Assembly (NCBI GenBank): GCA_028703545.1 | Contig: JAQVMR010000024.1 | Location: 1 to 13,376 of the forward strand | Origin: Patescibacteria group bacterium | GTDB taxonomy: Bacteria; Patescibacteriota; Patescibacteriia; UBA1558; S5-K13 | DNA length: 13,376 nt | Reading direction: 5' to 3' | Shown: positions 8,501 to 12,943 of the stretch, piece by piece | Layout: each line of letters begins with the position of its first letter | Position numbering within the stretch: the stretch's first letter is position 1 | The notes under the pieces: model-generated | What the model was told of the DNA's origin: nothing | Seen by the model: only the letters and a program-made list of their open reading frames with translations | Database searches by the model: none | Program-made: the position numbers and the translations under genes

Positions 8501-9278
8501 ATGGAGCTGTTGCTCCTGACAAAGAAACTGTTAATGATCCTGTTGAGATAGGTGCACTTGCACCACCTTCAGCAATTGGGAATAATTCTGTTTCAGATGT
8601 TGTTACATCTGTTCCATTTGTGTATGAAACTGTATCAGCAACATTTTCAACTACGAAATCTTCATTGAATTTGTTTGCTGTAAATCCAGCTTCTGTTACT
8701 AATCTCTTTGTTCCATTTCCTGCAACATAATAAATGCTGTTTGAATTAGCATATTTGATTAATGATCCTGCTGGATGTGTTGTTGTAATTTTGTTAGAAA
8801 CTGCATTTGTTGAATTGTAGTTTCCTGCATAGAAAGCATCTGGCATATCATCAATCCAAGATGCCCAGTTGTTTCCCCATAAGTTCTTTGCTGTTTCTTC
8901 TGAGTCGATCCATCTTAAAACTCCGCCTTCTTCAATTGCGTAAACTTTTGGATCTGTTGTGATTTTAATTAATCTTGTTCCTGGTCTATAAACAACATTT
9001 TTTCCTAATGGGATGTTTCCTAATTCATCAGCTGTTACTGTTACAACGCTTGAAAAATCTTTAAACCATGTAAAGTATGTAGCTGAATTTGGGAAAGTTG
9101 CTCTCTTTAATGTTCCTGCGTCATCATACAAATAATATACAGCTTGCATGTCTGGTCTTTTGACTAGCATTCCGGCTGTTAAATTTGCAGCGCTAGCTAC
9201 ATTAAAGGAGAAACCTGATAATGTTAATACTGTTGAAAAAATAACAGTAAAAACAAATAATTTTTTTATTAAATTCAT
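5577..9278 (-). CDS. S-layer-like cell-surface protein with signal peptide and Ig-like repeats
   Basis: The start chosen is ATG 9278, because AAGGAG (9294-9289) lies upstream of it. The longer frame starts at GTG 9302 and would contain that site. The product is 1233 residues; positions here count from the longer 1241-residue frame. It has a Sec signal peptide (LIKKLFVFTVIF...NVASA, cleavage near 38). Three divergent modules follow at about 44-100, 108-162 and 179-240 (G-x-LVK/LIK...YY...R...F). Then come about six beta-sandwich-like domains of 140-160 residues (255-400, 400-545, 547-708, 709-855, 857-1012, 1015-1175), rich in Thr, Asn, Ala and Val. The C-terminal tail has FIWSDNS (1192-1198) and DWTNSYL (1221-1227). 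I see no cysteine, which is usual for S-layer proteins. The N-terminal module and the WSD/DWTN tail resemble large surface proteins of Parcubacteria. It is probably the main envelope protein, glycosylated and exported. A dedicated leader and a strong terminator indicate high expression. Confidence 0.85.
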   Translation of the reverse strand: MNLIKKLFVFTVIFSTVLTLSGFSFNVASAANLTAGMLVKRPDMQAVYYLYDDAGTLKRATFPNSATYFTWFKDFSSVVTVTADELGNIPLGKNVVYRPGTRLIKITTDPKVYAIEEGGVLRWIDSEETAKNLWGNNWASWIDDMPDAFYAGNYNSTNAVSNKITTTHPAGSLIKYANSNSIYYVAGNGTKRLVTEAGFTANKFNEDFVVENVADTVSYTNGTDVTTSETELFPIAEGGASAPISTGSLTVSLSGATAPSGTVITGQAIANLASFNLTASNEGDVKVTSLKLKRIGVSADATLSKVYLFVGVNRLTDDASISAGYASWTNASGIITIPAGQTKTITVKSDIAAGTSGQLVGFSINAASDITTGNVVSGSFPINGNLMSIASATLATVAYNPTTNPTTANVAAGETNYTIWKNVIAVGNRDVKLEYIKFRQIGSVSSSDLRDLKFYVDGVQKGSVMQLGSDQNVLFDFSSDPVLLTAGSRNLEVRADIISGSSKTFSMSVQRAADAAFKDVEYGAYVTPTALPATSGTMTIENGTLTVNKMPDSPSGNVTKDGSAVTLGKYEIKAYGESIKIENLRVRFDSTDNNVSKLRNGAIFANGAQIGSSADLIEKDATTGYTDYSLGSSLIVVPGTPVVLEIKADIFDNDGTNDVSAGDKFTASILKYTNAAQRMNSLTYMDVPTAATTDANQVTVATGSLSTTKNTAYGNQTIVNNVNKVKIGSYIISATQGENVNISNLTVALTYTDTTADGDTVATTMSDLYLVVDGVETNPKTVSASNNFSVNKTVTNNTQIVVDVYANVNSTADATDEIDTTLAVTALTANSGTNADVGAEAGQTMTLAGGSFTVTLSPNTPNTNIVIANTTNVKVAEYKMTAMNAPINLKDVIVKLVTANSSRSVVRGGLDVNGDGTVDAYAVFVLSGGNYYATFTGLNYAVPANSNKYIGIYLDVNDVTANGVSGDDLKVVLADYTYNIASGSDIAGVAVDGYSPVNANSMYVRNTRPTVTKITTSGALVNSEMDVYSFKVAANTNAPVAIKQMKFAVTVNDNLGTNNTLTLGSFKLFRNGEDITDNVAITDAAGSPADLKTGGSTIGESGATVVIRFTSEESVASENTYTIKATPAGFATSADDDYFTIAMLGDAGAVTAGNTYVVDTDATAAEYIAGLGKVDLTASEAANFIWSDNSIVNHLYGLTDNTGAAYVSTSSADWTNSYLIKNDIPSTAIQFTY

Positions 9279-9451
9279 TTGATTTTTTCTCCTTAAATTC
9301 ACTACGCAGAGGACCTGGCTCTAAATCACCGCCTTAATCATTAGACTCTATAGACCACCAACGCATTGGCATCGATCTTTCTGTCATATAAAGTTAATGG
9401 GCCATGAAATAGTCTTCCTAGTCATGATATAGTGAACTTTATAAACTATTT
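9279..9451 (-). ncRNA. Candidate structured 5' leader of the S-layer mRNA
   Basis: About 150 bp upstream of the S-layer start are visibly richer in GC (about 40% by eye) than the flanking spacers, and no homologous protein frame was seen. On the minus strand it begins with TATAAAGTT (9443-9435), which pairs perfectly with AACTTTATA (9395-9387). Nested inside is CATGA (9426-9422) with TCATG (9407-9403). Further on, CCAA-TGCG-TTGG forms a small hairpin, and AGAG/CTCT can enclose CCAGGTC. It ends at the AAGGAG site. It may stabilise the mRNA or act as a cis-regulatory RNA. I could not match it to a known riboswitch class. Confidence 0.5.
9289..9294 (-). promoter_or_regulatory. Shine-Dalgarno AAGGAG deciding the S-layer start
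   Basis: AAGGAG on the minus strand ends 10 nt before ATG 9278. This fixes the start at 9278 rather than the in-frame GTG at 9302. It is one of only two clear Shine-Dalgarno sequences in the window. Confidence 0.8.
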
Positions 9452-9457
9452 TAATTG

Positions 9458-9486
9458 ATTATATCTCGTTACAATATAATCAAATA
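9458..9486 (-). promoter_or_regulatory. Candidate promoter of the S-layer-like gene
   Basis: The minus strand shows TATAAT at 9463-9458. A poor -35 (TATTTG, 9486-9481) lies at 17 bp, and a better TTGATT (9483-9478) only at 14 bp. Transcription from about 9451 would place the 9-bp inverted repeat within the first ten nucleotides of the mRNA. Confidence 0.4.
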
Positions 9487-9524
9487 AAATTATTTTAATT
9501 ATTAAATAACTATTTTCTAAATAT

Positions 9525-10670
9525 TTACTGAATCTTTAATTCAGTCTCTGATTTAACTTGAGCCTGATTTATTGCTTTTTCTAATTCCTTTATTTTTGTC
9601 TCAAAATTCTGGGAATCAAGGGTAGAATCAGCTAAATTGATATATAAATCTGCTTTTTGAATTTCTACATAAGCCTCTTCGATTTTCCCTTCATCTAAAA
9701 ATTTTCTTGCCCTTTCTAGTAAAAGAGTAATTTGTTCTGGGTCTGCAACTTTTTTAATGCTGTCTATTGAAAATTCTATTTCTTGTTTATTTATATTTGT
9801 AATGGGGTTTATTGAATCCACCTCTAAATCTGTTTGTTCTGTAGTTGTGCTTAATGAGTCATTTTTTTTGATTAATGCCTGCTCGCCTATACTGATTTTC
9901 TCACCTAGCTTTCTTACTGATTCAATTTGTAATTTTATCTGATTATCTAAACTTTTATTTACTATCTCTTGGCTGGAATTATCCTTTATCATTATTTCAA
10001 GAGCTGCTGTGTTTAATTTCTGAGTTGATTTGATAATATTCTCAATCGCTTTTGGATTACTTGCAACAACTTTATCTCTCAAAGATGTTAGGGTTTCATC
10101 ACTATTTTTATTTATTGATTTTGCAAGTTCTACTAATTCTTCTGTTTTTATATTTTCTTCTTCGTGGGTAATTGATTCTAAATTATCGCTTGCAATTGCT
10201 AAAGTTTTTTCCATATTATCAGTAACTTTTTTAAGTTGATCTTCTTTTCTATTATCTATTAAGTAATTTATTTCTTGTAGTCTTGTTGTTGCGTGATCTA
10301 GGGAAATTTTTACTCTCTGTGTATCGCTATTTGCAAATGCTAGTTCCGCTGGTTCAATGAGTTGTGTTTTAACTGGATAAAGAATATTTCCAATCGCTGT
10401 TCCTGGCATAGCTGCTTTTGCTCCTATAAATGTTCCTGATATTACAACTAAAACTGACATCAGAACTGAAGCAAATTTCATACTTGGAATAAATGTTCTA
10501 GTAAATGCGCTAAAATCAAAAAACAAAGAGTCAAAACTGAATCTTTGGTGTTTATGAGAAGTCATGTCTTTTTCTATCTTATTCAAGAGTATTGATTTTG
10601 TAATATGCCAAAACTTCTCATCTGGCTCTATATCTCTAAATTGTTTTAAGTTGTTTTCTAAGTTTTTCAT
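9525..10670 (-). CDS. DUF5667-domain membrane protein, probable anti-sigma factor
   Basis: A 381-residue protein with a short charged N-terminal part (1-60, including PDEKFWHITKSILLNKI), one transmembrane helix at about 64-84, and a long, helical, mostly acidic extracytoplasmic part. After the helix comes the DUF5667-like pattern AAMPGTAIGNILYPVKTQLIEPAELAF (86-112), then KISLDHATTRLQEI (121-134), an arrangement I recognise from that family. Residues 140-265 and 300-380 look like coiled coil. In Patescibacteria such genes usually sit directly beside an ECF sigma gene, and the cytoplasmic N-terminus is thought to hold sigma. Here the sigma gene is 606 bp upstream on the same strand, with an opposite-strand gene in between. 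The start has no Shine-Dalgarno sequence, and the -10 lies so close that the mRNA may be leaderless. A 7-bp hairpin (9527-9545) overlaps the stop codon but lacks a U-tract. The sigma-binding role is inferred. Confidence 0.78.
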   Translation of the reverse strand: MKNLENNLKQFRDIEPDEKFWHITKSILLNKIEKDMTSHKHQRFSFDSLFFDFSAFTRTFIPSMKFASVLMSVLVVISGTFIGAKAAMPGTAIGNILYPVKTQLIEPAELAFANSDTQRVKISLDHATTRLQEINYLIDNRKEDQLKKVTDNMEKTLAIASDNLESITHEEENIKTEELVELAKSINKNSDETLTSLRDKVVASNPKAIENIIKSTQKLNTAALEIMIKDNSSQEIVNKSLDNQIKLQIESVRKLGEKISIGEQALIKKNDSLSTTTEQTDLEVDSINPITNINKQEIEFSIDSIKKVADPEQITLLLERARKFLDEGKIEEAYVEIQKADLYINLADSTLDSQNFETKIKELEKAINQAQVKSETELKIQ

Positions 10671-10678
10671 GATTTTTG

Positions 10679-10708
10679 CTTATAATATATAAGACGATTG
10701 AAATTCAA
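10679..10708 (-). promoter_or_regulatory. Candidate promoter of the DUF5667 gene
   Basis: Minus strand TTGAAT (10708-10703), an 18-bp spacer, and TATAAG (10684-10679). The -10 ends 8 nt before ATG 10670, so a normal start point would give a leader of about 0-3 nt, that is a leaderless transcript. Confidence 0.4.
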
Positions 10709-10723
10709 AAATGTTACATAAAC

Positions 10724-10754
10724 CAACCTTCGAGGTTGACAACCTCGAAGGTTG
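10724..10754. repeat. 31-bp perfect palindrome between divergent promoters
   Basis: CAACCTTCGAGGTTG (10724-10738) and CAACCTCGAAGGTTG (10740-10754) are exact reverse complements around a single A. Each arm is also a small hairpin on its own (CAACCT-N3-AGGTTG). The element ends 3 bp before the plus-strand -35 and starts 15 bp past the minus-strand -35. It could be an operator, a terminator or an interspersed REP-like hairpin. The sequence alone does not decide. Confidence 0.9.
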
Positions 10755-10757
10755 TTA

Positions 10758-10786
10758 TTGACAAAAATTTATATATATGATATTTT
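10758..10786 (+). promoter_or_regulatory. Candidate promoter of the small membrane protein gene
   Basis: A perfect TTGACA (10758-10763), a 17-bp spacer and TATTTT (10781-10786). The expected start near 10793 gives a leader of about 20 nt containing the GGGAGG site. Confidence 0.5.
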
Positions 10787-10802
10787 TATAAATAAAAAAC
10801 GT

Positions 10803-10808
10803 GGGAGG
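10803..10808 (+). promoter_or_regulatory. Strong Shine-Dalgarno GGGAGG
   Basis: GGGAGG lies 4 nt before ATG 10813. The in-frame GTG at 10801 overlaps this site and is therefore unlikely to be the start. Confidence 0.75.
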
Positions 10809-10812
10809 AAAC

Positions 10813-11166
10813 ATGAAAAAGCTTATAATGAACACACTTGGGCTAATAGTATTCATAGCCATTGGTGTATTTTTTGGATTAGTTTTTGCCTCGTATTGCG
10901 GAACACCCGCTTTTTGGCAAATCAAAAGAGTTCAGGTTAATAATCAGCCGGCGTATTACGTGGAAGATTATTGGGACCAAAACAACCCAGAAAGGTGCGT
11001 CATATACTTAGATCAAAATCTATTGTTATGGCGCAGTAATGTTGTGGAAAGTAAAAATCAATACTTTCACAACGATCTCTCGGAAAACATCCGGCTGAAT
11101 CAGCCCAGAGAACAGTCCTGGGCCAAAAAAATTAAACACCGAATGGTAGAAGAAGGAAATCTTTAA
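10813..11166 (+). CDS. Small single-pass membrane protein, unknown function
   Basis: Starting at ATG 10813 behind GGGAGG gives 117 residues. One N-terminal hydrophobic helix (about 8-27, TLGLIVFIAIGVFFGLVFAS) is followed by an 85-residue soluble part rich in Trp, Tyr, Asn and Gln. Two cysteines (C29 just after the helix, C62 in PERCVIYLD) could form a disulfide outside the cell. C29 is not a lipobox cysteine, since Tyr precedes it. I recognise no family. The gene is complete with its own promoter, leader and terminator. It is oriented against both neighbours and is visibly more GC-rich in codon choice (CCGGCG, GGGACC, CGGCTG) than the AT-rich genes around it. It splits an expected sigma/anti-sigma pair, which suggests later insertion. 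Confidence in coding is high because of the SD and terminator; function is unknown. Confidence 0.75.
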   Translation: MKKLIMNTLGLIVFIAIGVFFGLVFASYCGTPAFWQIKRVQVNNQPAYYVEDYWDQNNPERCVIYLDQNLLLWRSNVVESKNQYFHNDLSENIRLNQPREQSWAKKIKHRMVEEGNL

Positions 11167-11189
11167 ACAACTTTCCTGCTCCTACCATT

Positions 11190-11217
11190 AACCGGTTCCT
11201 CGTGAATCGGTTTTTTT
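11190..11217 (+). terminator. Intrinsic terminator of the small membrane protein gene
   Basis: AACCGGTTC (11190-11198) pairs with GAATCGGTT (11204-11212) with one G-U pair around the loop CTCGT, followed by a run of T to 11217. It begins 24 bp after the stop codon. Confidence 0.9.
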
Positions 11218-11224
11218 ATTCAAA

Positions 11225-11258
11225 AAACCACCCATTGGGTTTCAAAAAACCCAATGGG
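11225..11258 (-). terminator. Intrinsic terminator of the ECF sigma gene
   Basis: A perfect 12-bp stem CCCATTGGGTTT (11231-11242) / AAACCCAATGGG (11247-11258) with a 4-nt loop. On the minus strand TGGTTTTTTG follows, giving a U-run for the sigma transcript, which ends at 11276. Together with the neighbouring plus-strand terminator it insulates the convergent genes. Confidence 0.85.
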
Positions 11259-11275
11259 CTGAGTGTAATATAAAA

Positions 11276-11818
11276 TTATTCTCCCATTAACTCCTTTAAT
11301 TTCTCCATAGCACGATGAATAAGAACTCTTGTGTTTGCGCCCGACTCTCCTATGATTTTAGAGATTTCTTTTATAGAATATCCTTCAATATGTTTTAATA
11401 CTACAACTTCTTGCCACTTACCGTTTATTTTTCCTAATTCTCTTAATTTTTTATCTAATAACTGCCAATCAGAAATATTTTCAACTGAATGAGATAAAAA
11501 ATCTTCTCCGATTATTGATTCGGCATTTTCTGGCATTGTTAAATCTTTTGTCTTTTTATAAAAATCTGCAATTGCATTTCTTGCAATTTGATATATAAAA
11601 GCCTGAAAATTTTTAATTGTATTGTGTTTGTTTATATACTCCCAACATTTTAAAAAAACATCGCTTGTTATATCCTCTGCTCTTTCTTTCGTAGGAACTT
11701 TAAAATAAATATATCTATAAATCTGCTTTGAATATATATCATAAAGATCAGAGAAGGCCTCATAATGGCCAGCCCTAATTTTTAACAAAGCTATTTGTTC
11801 GTGTTTTTTATATGTCAT
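11276..11818 (-). CDS. ECF-type RNA polymerase sigma factor (sigma-70 family)
   Basis: A 180-residue two-domain sigma factor, the normal ECF length. Region 2 spans about 18-90: FSDLYDIYSKQIYRYIYFKV, then the AEDITSDVFLKCWEYI helix (47-62) used in core binding and -10 recognition, then FIYQIARNAIADFYKK (74-89). Region 4 spans about 122-177: WQEVVVLKHIEGYSIKEISKIIGES as the start of the helix-turn-helix, then NTRVLIHRAMEKLKELM. Regions 1.1 and 3 are absent, as in all ECF factors. It directs RNA polymerase to a special promoter set, probably envelope genes given the neighbours. The likely antagonist is the DUF5667 protein downstream. Upstream, 47 bp away on the same strand, is the HtrA-like gene, suggesting co-transcription. 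There is no Shine-Dalgarno sequence before ATG 11818, and the region where one would lie is filled by a heptamer repeat. Confidence 0.93.
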   Translation of the reverse strand: MTYKKHEQIALLKIRAGHYEAFSDLYDIYSKQIYRYIYFKVPTKERAEDITSDVFLKCWEYINKHNTIKNFQAFIYQIARNAIADFYKKTKDLTMPENAESIIGEDFLSHSVENISDWQLLDKKLRELGKINGKWQEVVVLKHIEGYSIKEISKIIGESGANTRVLIHRAMEKLKELMGE

Positions 11819-11821
11819 TTA

Positions 11822-11856
11822 TTAGCAATTAGCTTTTAGCAGTTAGCTATCAGCTT
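11822..11856. repeat. Five tandem 7-bp repeats TTAGCNN in front of the sigma gene
   Basis: On the plus strand the units are TTAGCAA, TTAGCTT, TTAGCAG, TTAGCTA and TCAGCTT, five consecutive heptamers with a TNAGC core. They fill most of the 47-bp spacer between the HtrA-like and sigma genes and end 3 bp before the sigma start codon, in the expected 5' leader. Units can also pair with each other through AGCT. Similar GCTAA-type short repeats occur between genes in many AT-rich CPR genomes (recalled, not checked). Confidence 0.75.
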
Positions 11857-11865
11857 ATTAAGATA

Positions 11866-12933
11866 TTACTTCTTGAGTGTTTGTAATTTAACTTTTATCT
11901 CTTCTTGTTTTCCGTCTCTTAAAATTGTTAATTTTACTTCTGTTCCTGGAGTATAATCCAAAAGTACTTTATTTAAAGACCTTATTTCGTTTAAATCATC
12001 TTCATTAACTCTTTGAATTATATCTGCTTTACGAATTAAAGGATTTGTGCTCTCATATACATAAGCACCCTTTTTTGAAATATCTAATTCTGTAACTACC
12101 TCATTTAAATCTATATAACTTATACTCAAACTAGAATAATCAATATTTTTATCATTGTTGAACAATCTTGTCAATGAATAACGTATATAATTACTTGGCA
12201 ATAAATACGTATTTTCATTAAAAGAATATGTAATTCCTACCATTTCTGCATTTTCATTTACAACTGGAAGGCCTTGTTCTGTGTCAGATGCTAACATACT
12301 ATATACAACAAAATCAGAAGATTTGTGGATTAAATCAGTTTTATTTTTTATAAATCTTGAATGAATATTTCTTATTGAATTAGAAATTATTTCATTTTGA
12401 TAATTATATAAATTTGGTCTTATAACATAAACATTTTGACCCACCTCGACAGATGATGAATCAATAATTCCCATTGGATTTAATCCATTTTGTTTTATTT
12501 TTATATAAGACAATCCTAAAATATCGTCATTTACAACTGTTTCTATATCAATTATTTTATTTTCAATATTTACAAGTGCAATACTTGAGGCATTCTGAAT
12601 TTTTTTAGAAACAAACCAACCATCATTTGTGACAACTATAGCTGTTCCAATAAAATCATCTGCAAAATAAACAGAATCATATAAATTATTTGTTTTTATG
12701 TTTTTCTTATCAACTATTAACCAAATTTTATTACTTAAACTTTTTGATATTGATCCTGTTATTGATTGACCACTTTTCTTTTGTGTTTCTATAAAATCTA
12801 CTCTTTTAGAAGTATTTTCTTCTAAATATTTAGGTATATTTTTATCAATAATATAAAGAATTGCTGAACCCGCCACAAAAACAATGATTATTGTAAAAAC
12901 TAAACTTAAAAAAAATTTTGATTTTTCTTGCAT
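11866..12933 (-). CDS. HtrA-like membrane-anchored pseudoprotease with PDZ domain
   Basis: A 355-residue protein with a short cytoplasmic start, one transmembrane helix (about 8-29) and an extracytoplasmic part. Residues 85-240 follow the trypsin-like HtrA fold by motif order. GTAIVVTNDGWFVSKK (96-111) matches the strand before the catalytic His. VNDDILGLSYIKI (134-146) matches the Asp region (usually DLAVLKI). VEVGQNVYVI (162-171) follows, and SDTEQGLPVVN (216-226) stands where GNSGGPLxN is expected. At all three positions the catalytic residue seems replaced (His by Lys/Ile, Asp by Gly140, Ser by Gln220). A PDZ domain follows at about 275-352 (GAYVYES...ADIIQRVNEDDL...KLTILRDGKQEEIKVKL). 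It is probably a non-catalytic sensor or scaffold binding C-termini of envelope proteins, placed like DegS relative to sigma signalling. It follows the upstream membrane protein gene by 10 bp and precedes sigma by 47 bp. There is no Shine-Dalgarno sequence. Confidence 0.72.
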   Translation of the reverse strand: MQEKSKFFLSLVFTIIIVFVAGSAILYIIDKNIPKYLEENTSKRVDFIETQKKSGQSITGSISKSLSNKIWLIVDKKNIKTNNLYDSVYFADDFIGTAIVVTNDGWFVSKKIQNASSIALVNIENKIIDIETVVNDDILGLSYIKIKQNGLNPMGIIDSSSVEVGQNVYVIRPNLYNYQNEIISNSIRNIHSRFIKNKTDLIHKSSDFVVYSMLASDTEQGLPVVNENAEMVGITYSFNENTYLLPSNYIRYSLTRLFNNDKNIDYSSLSISYIDLNEVVTELDISKKGAYVYESTNPLIRKADIIQRVNEDDLNEIRSLNKVLLDYTPGTEVKLTILRDGKQEEIKVKLQTLKK

Positions 12934-12943
12934 ATTATTTTAA

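Noticed and set aside
9279..9302. GTG 9302 as start of the S-layer-like protein
   Set aside because: The AAGGAG site would be inside the coding part, and the extra eight residues put Arg/Lys/Gln before an already complete signal peptide at ATG 9278.
9300..9450. tRNA, T-box or known riboswitch in the S-layer leader
   Set aside because: No cloverleaf or T-loop motif, no T-box sequence, and no conserved core of the common riboswitch classes could be matched by eye.
10813..10902. Lipoprotein signal in the small membrane protein
   Set aside because: The residue before the cysteine is Tyr, which does not fit a lipobox.
10752..10940. Alternative 62-codon plus-strand frame over the small membrane protein
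   Set aside because: It starts inside the palindrome and promoter, overlaps a better frame that has a strong SD, and has no membrane or domain pattern.
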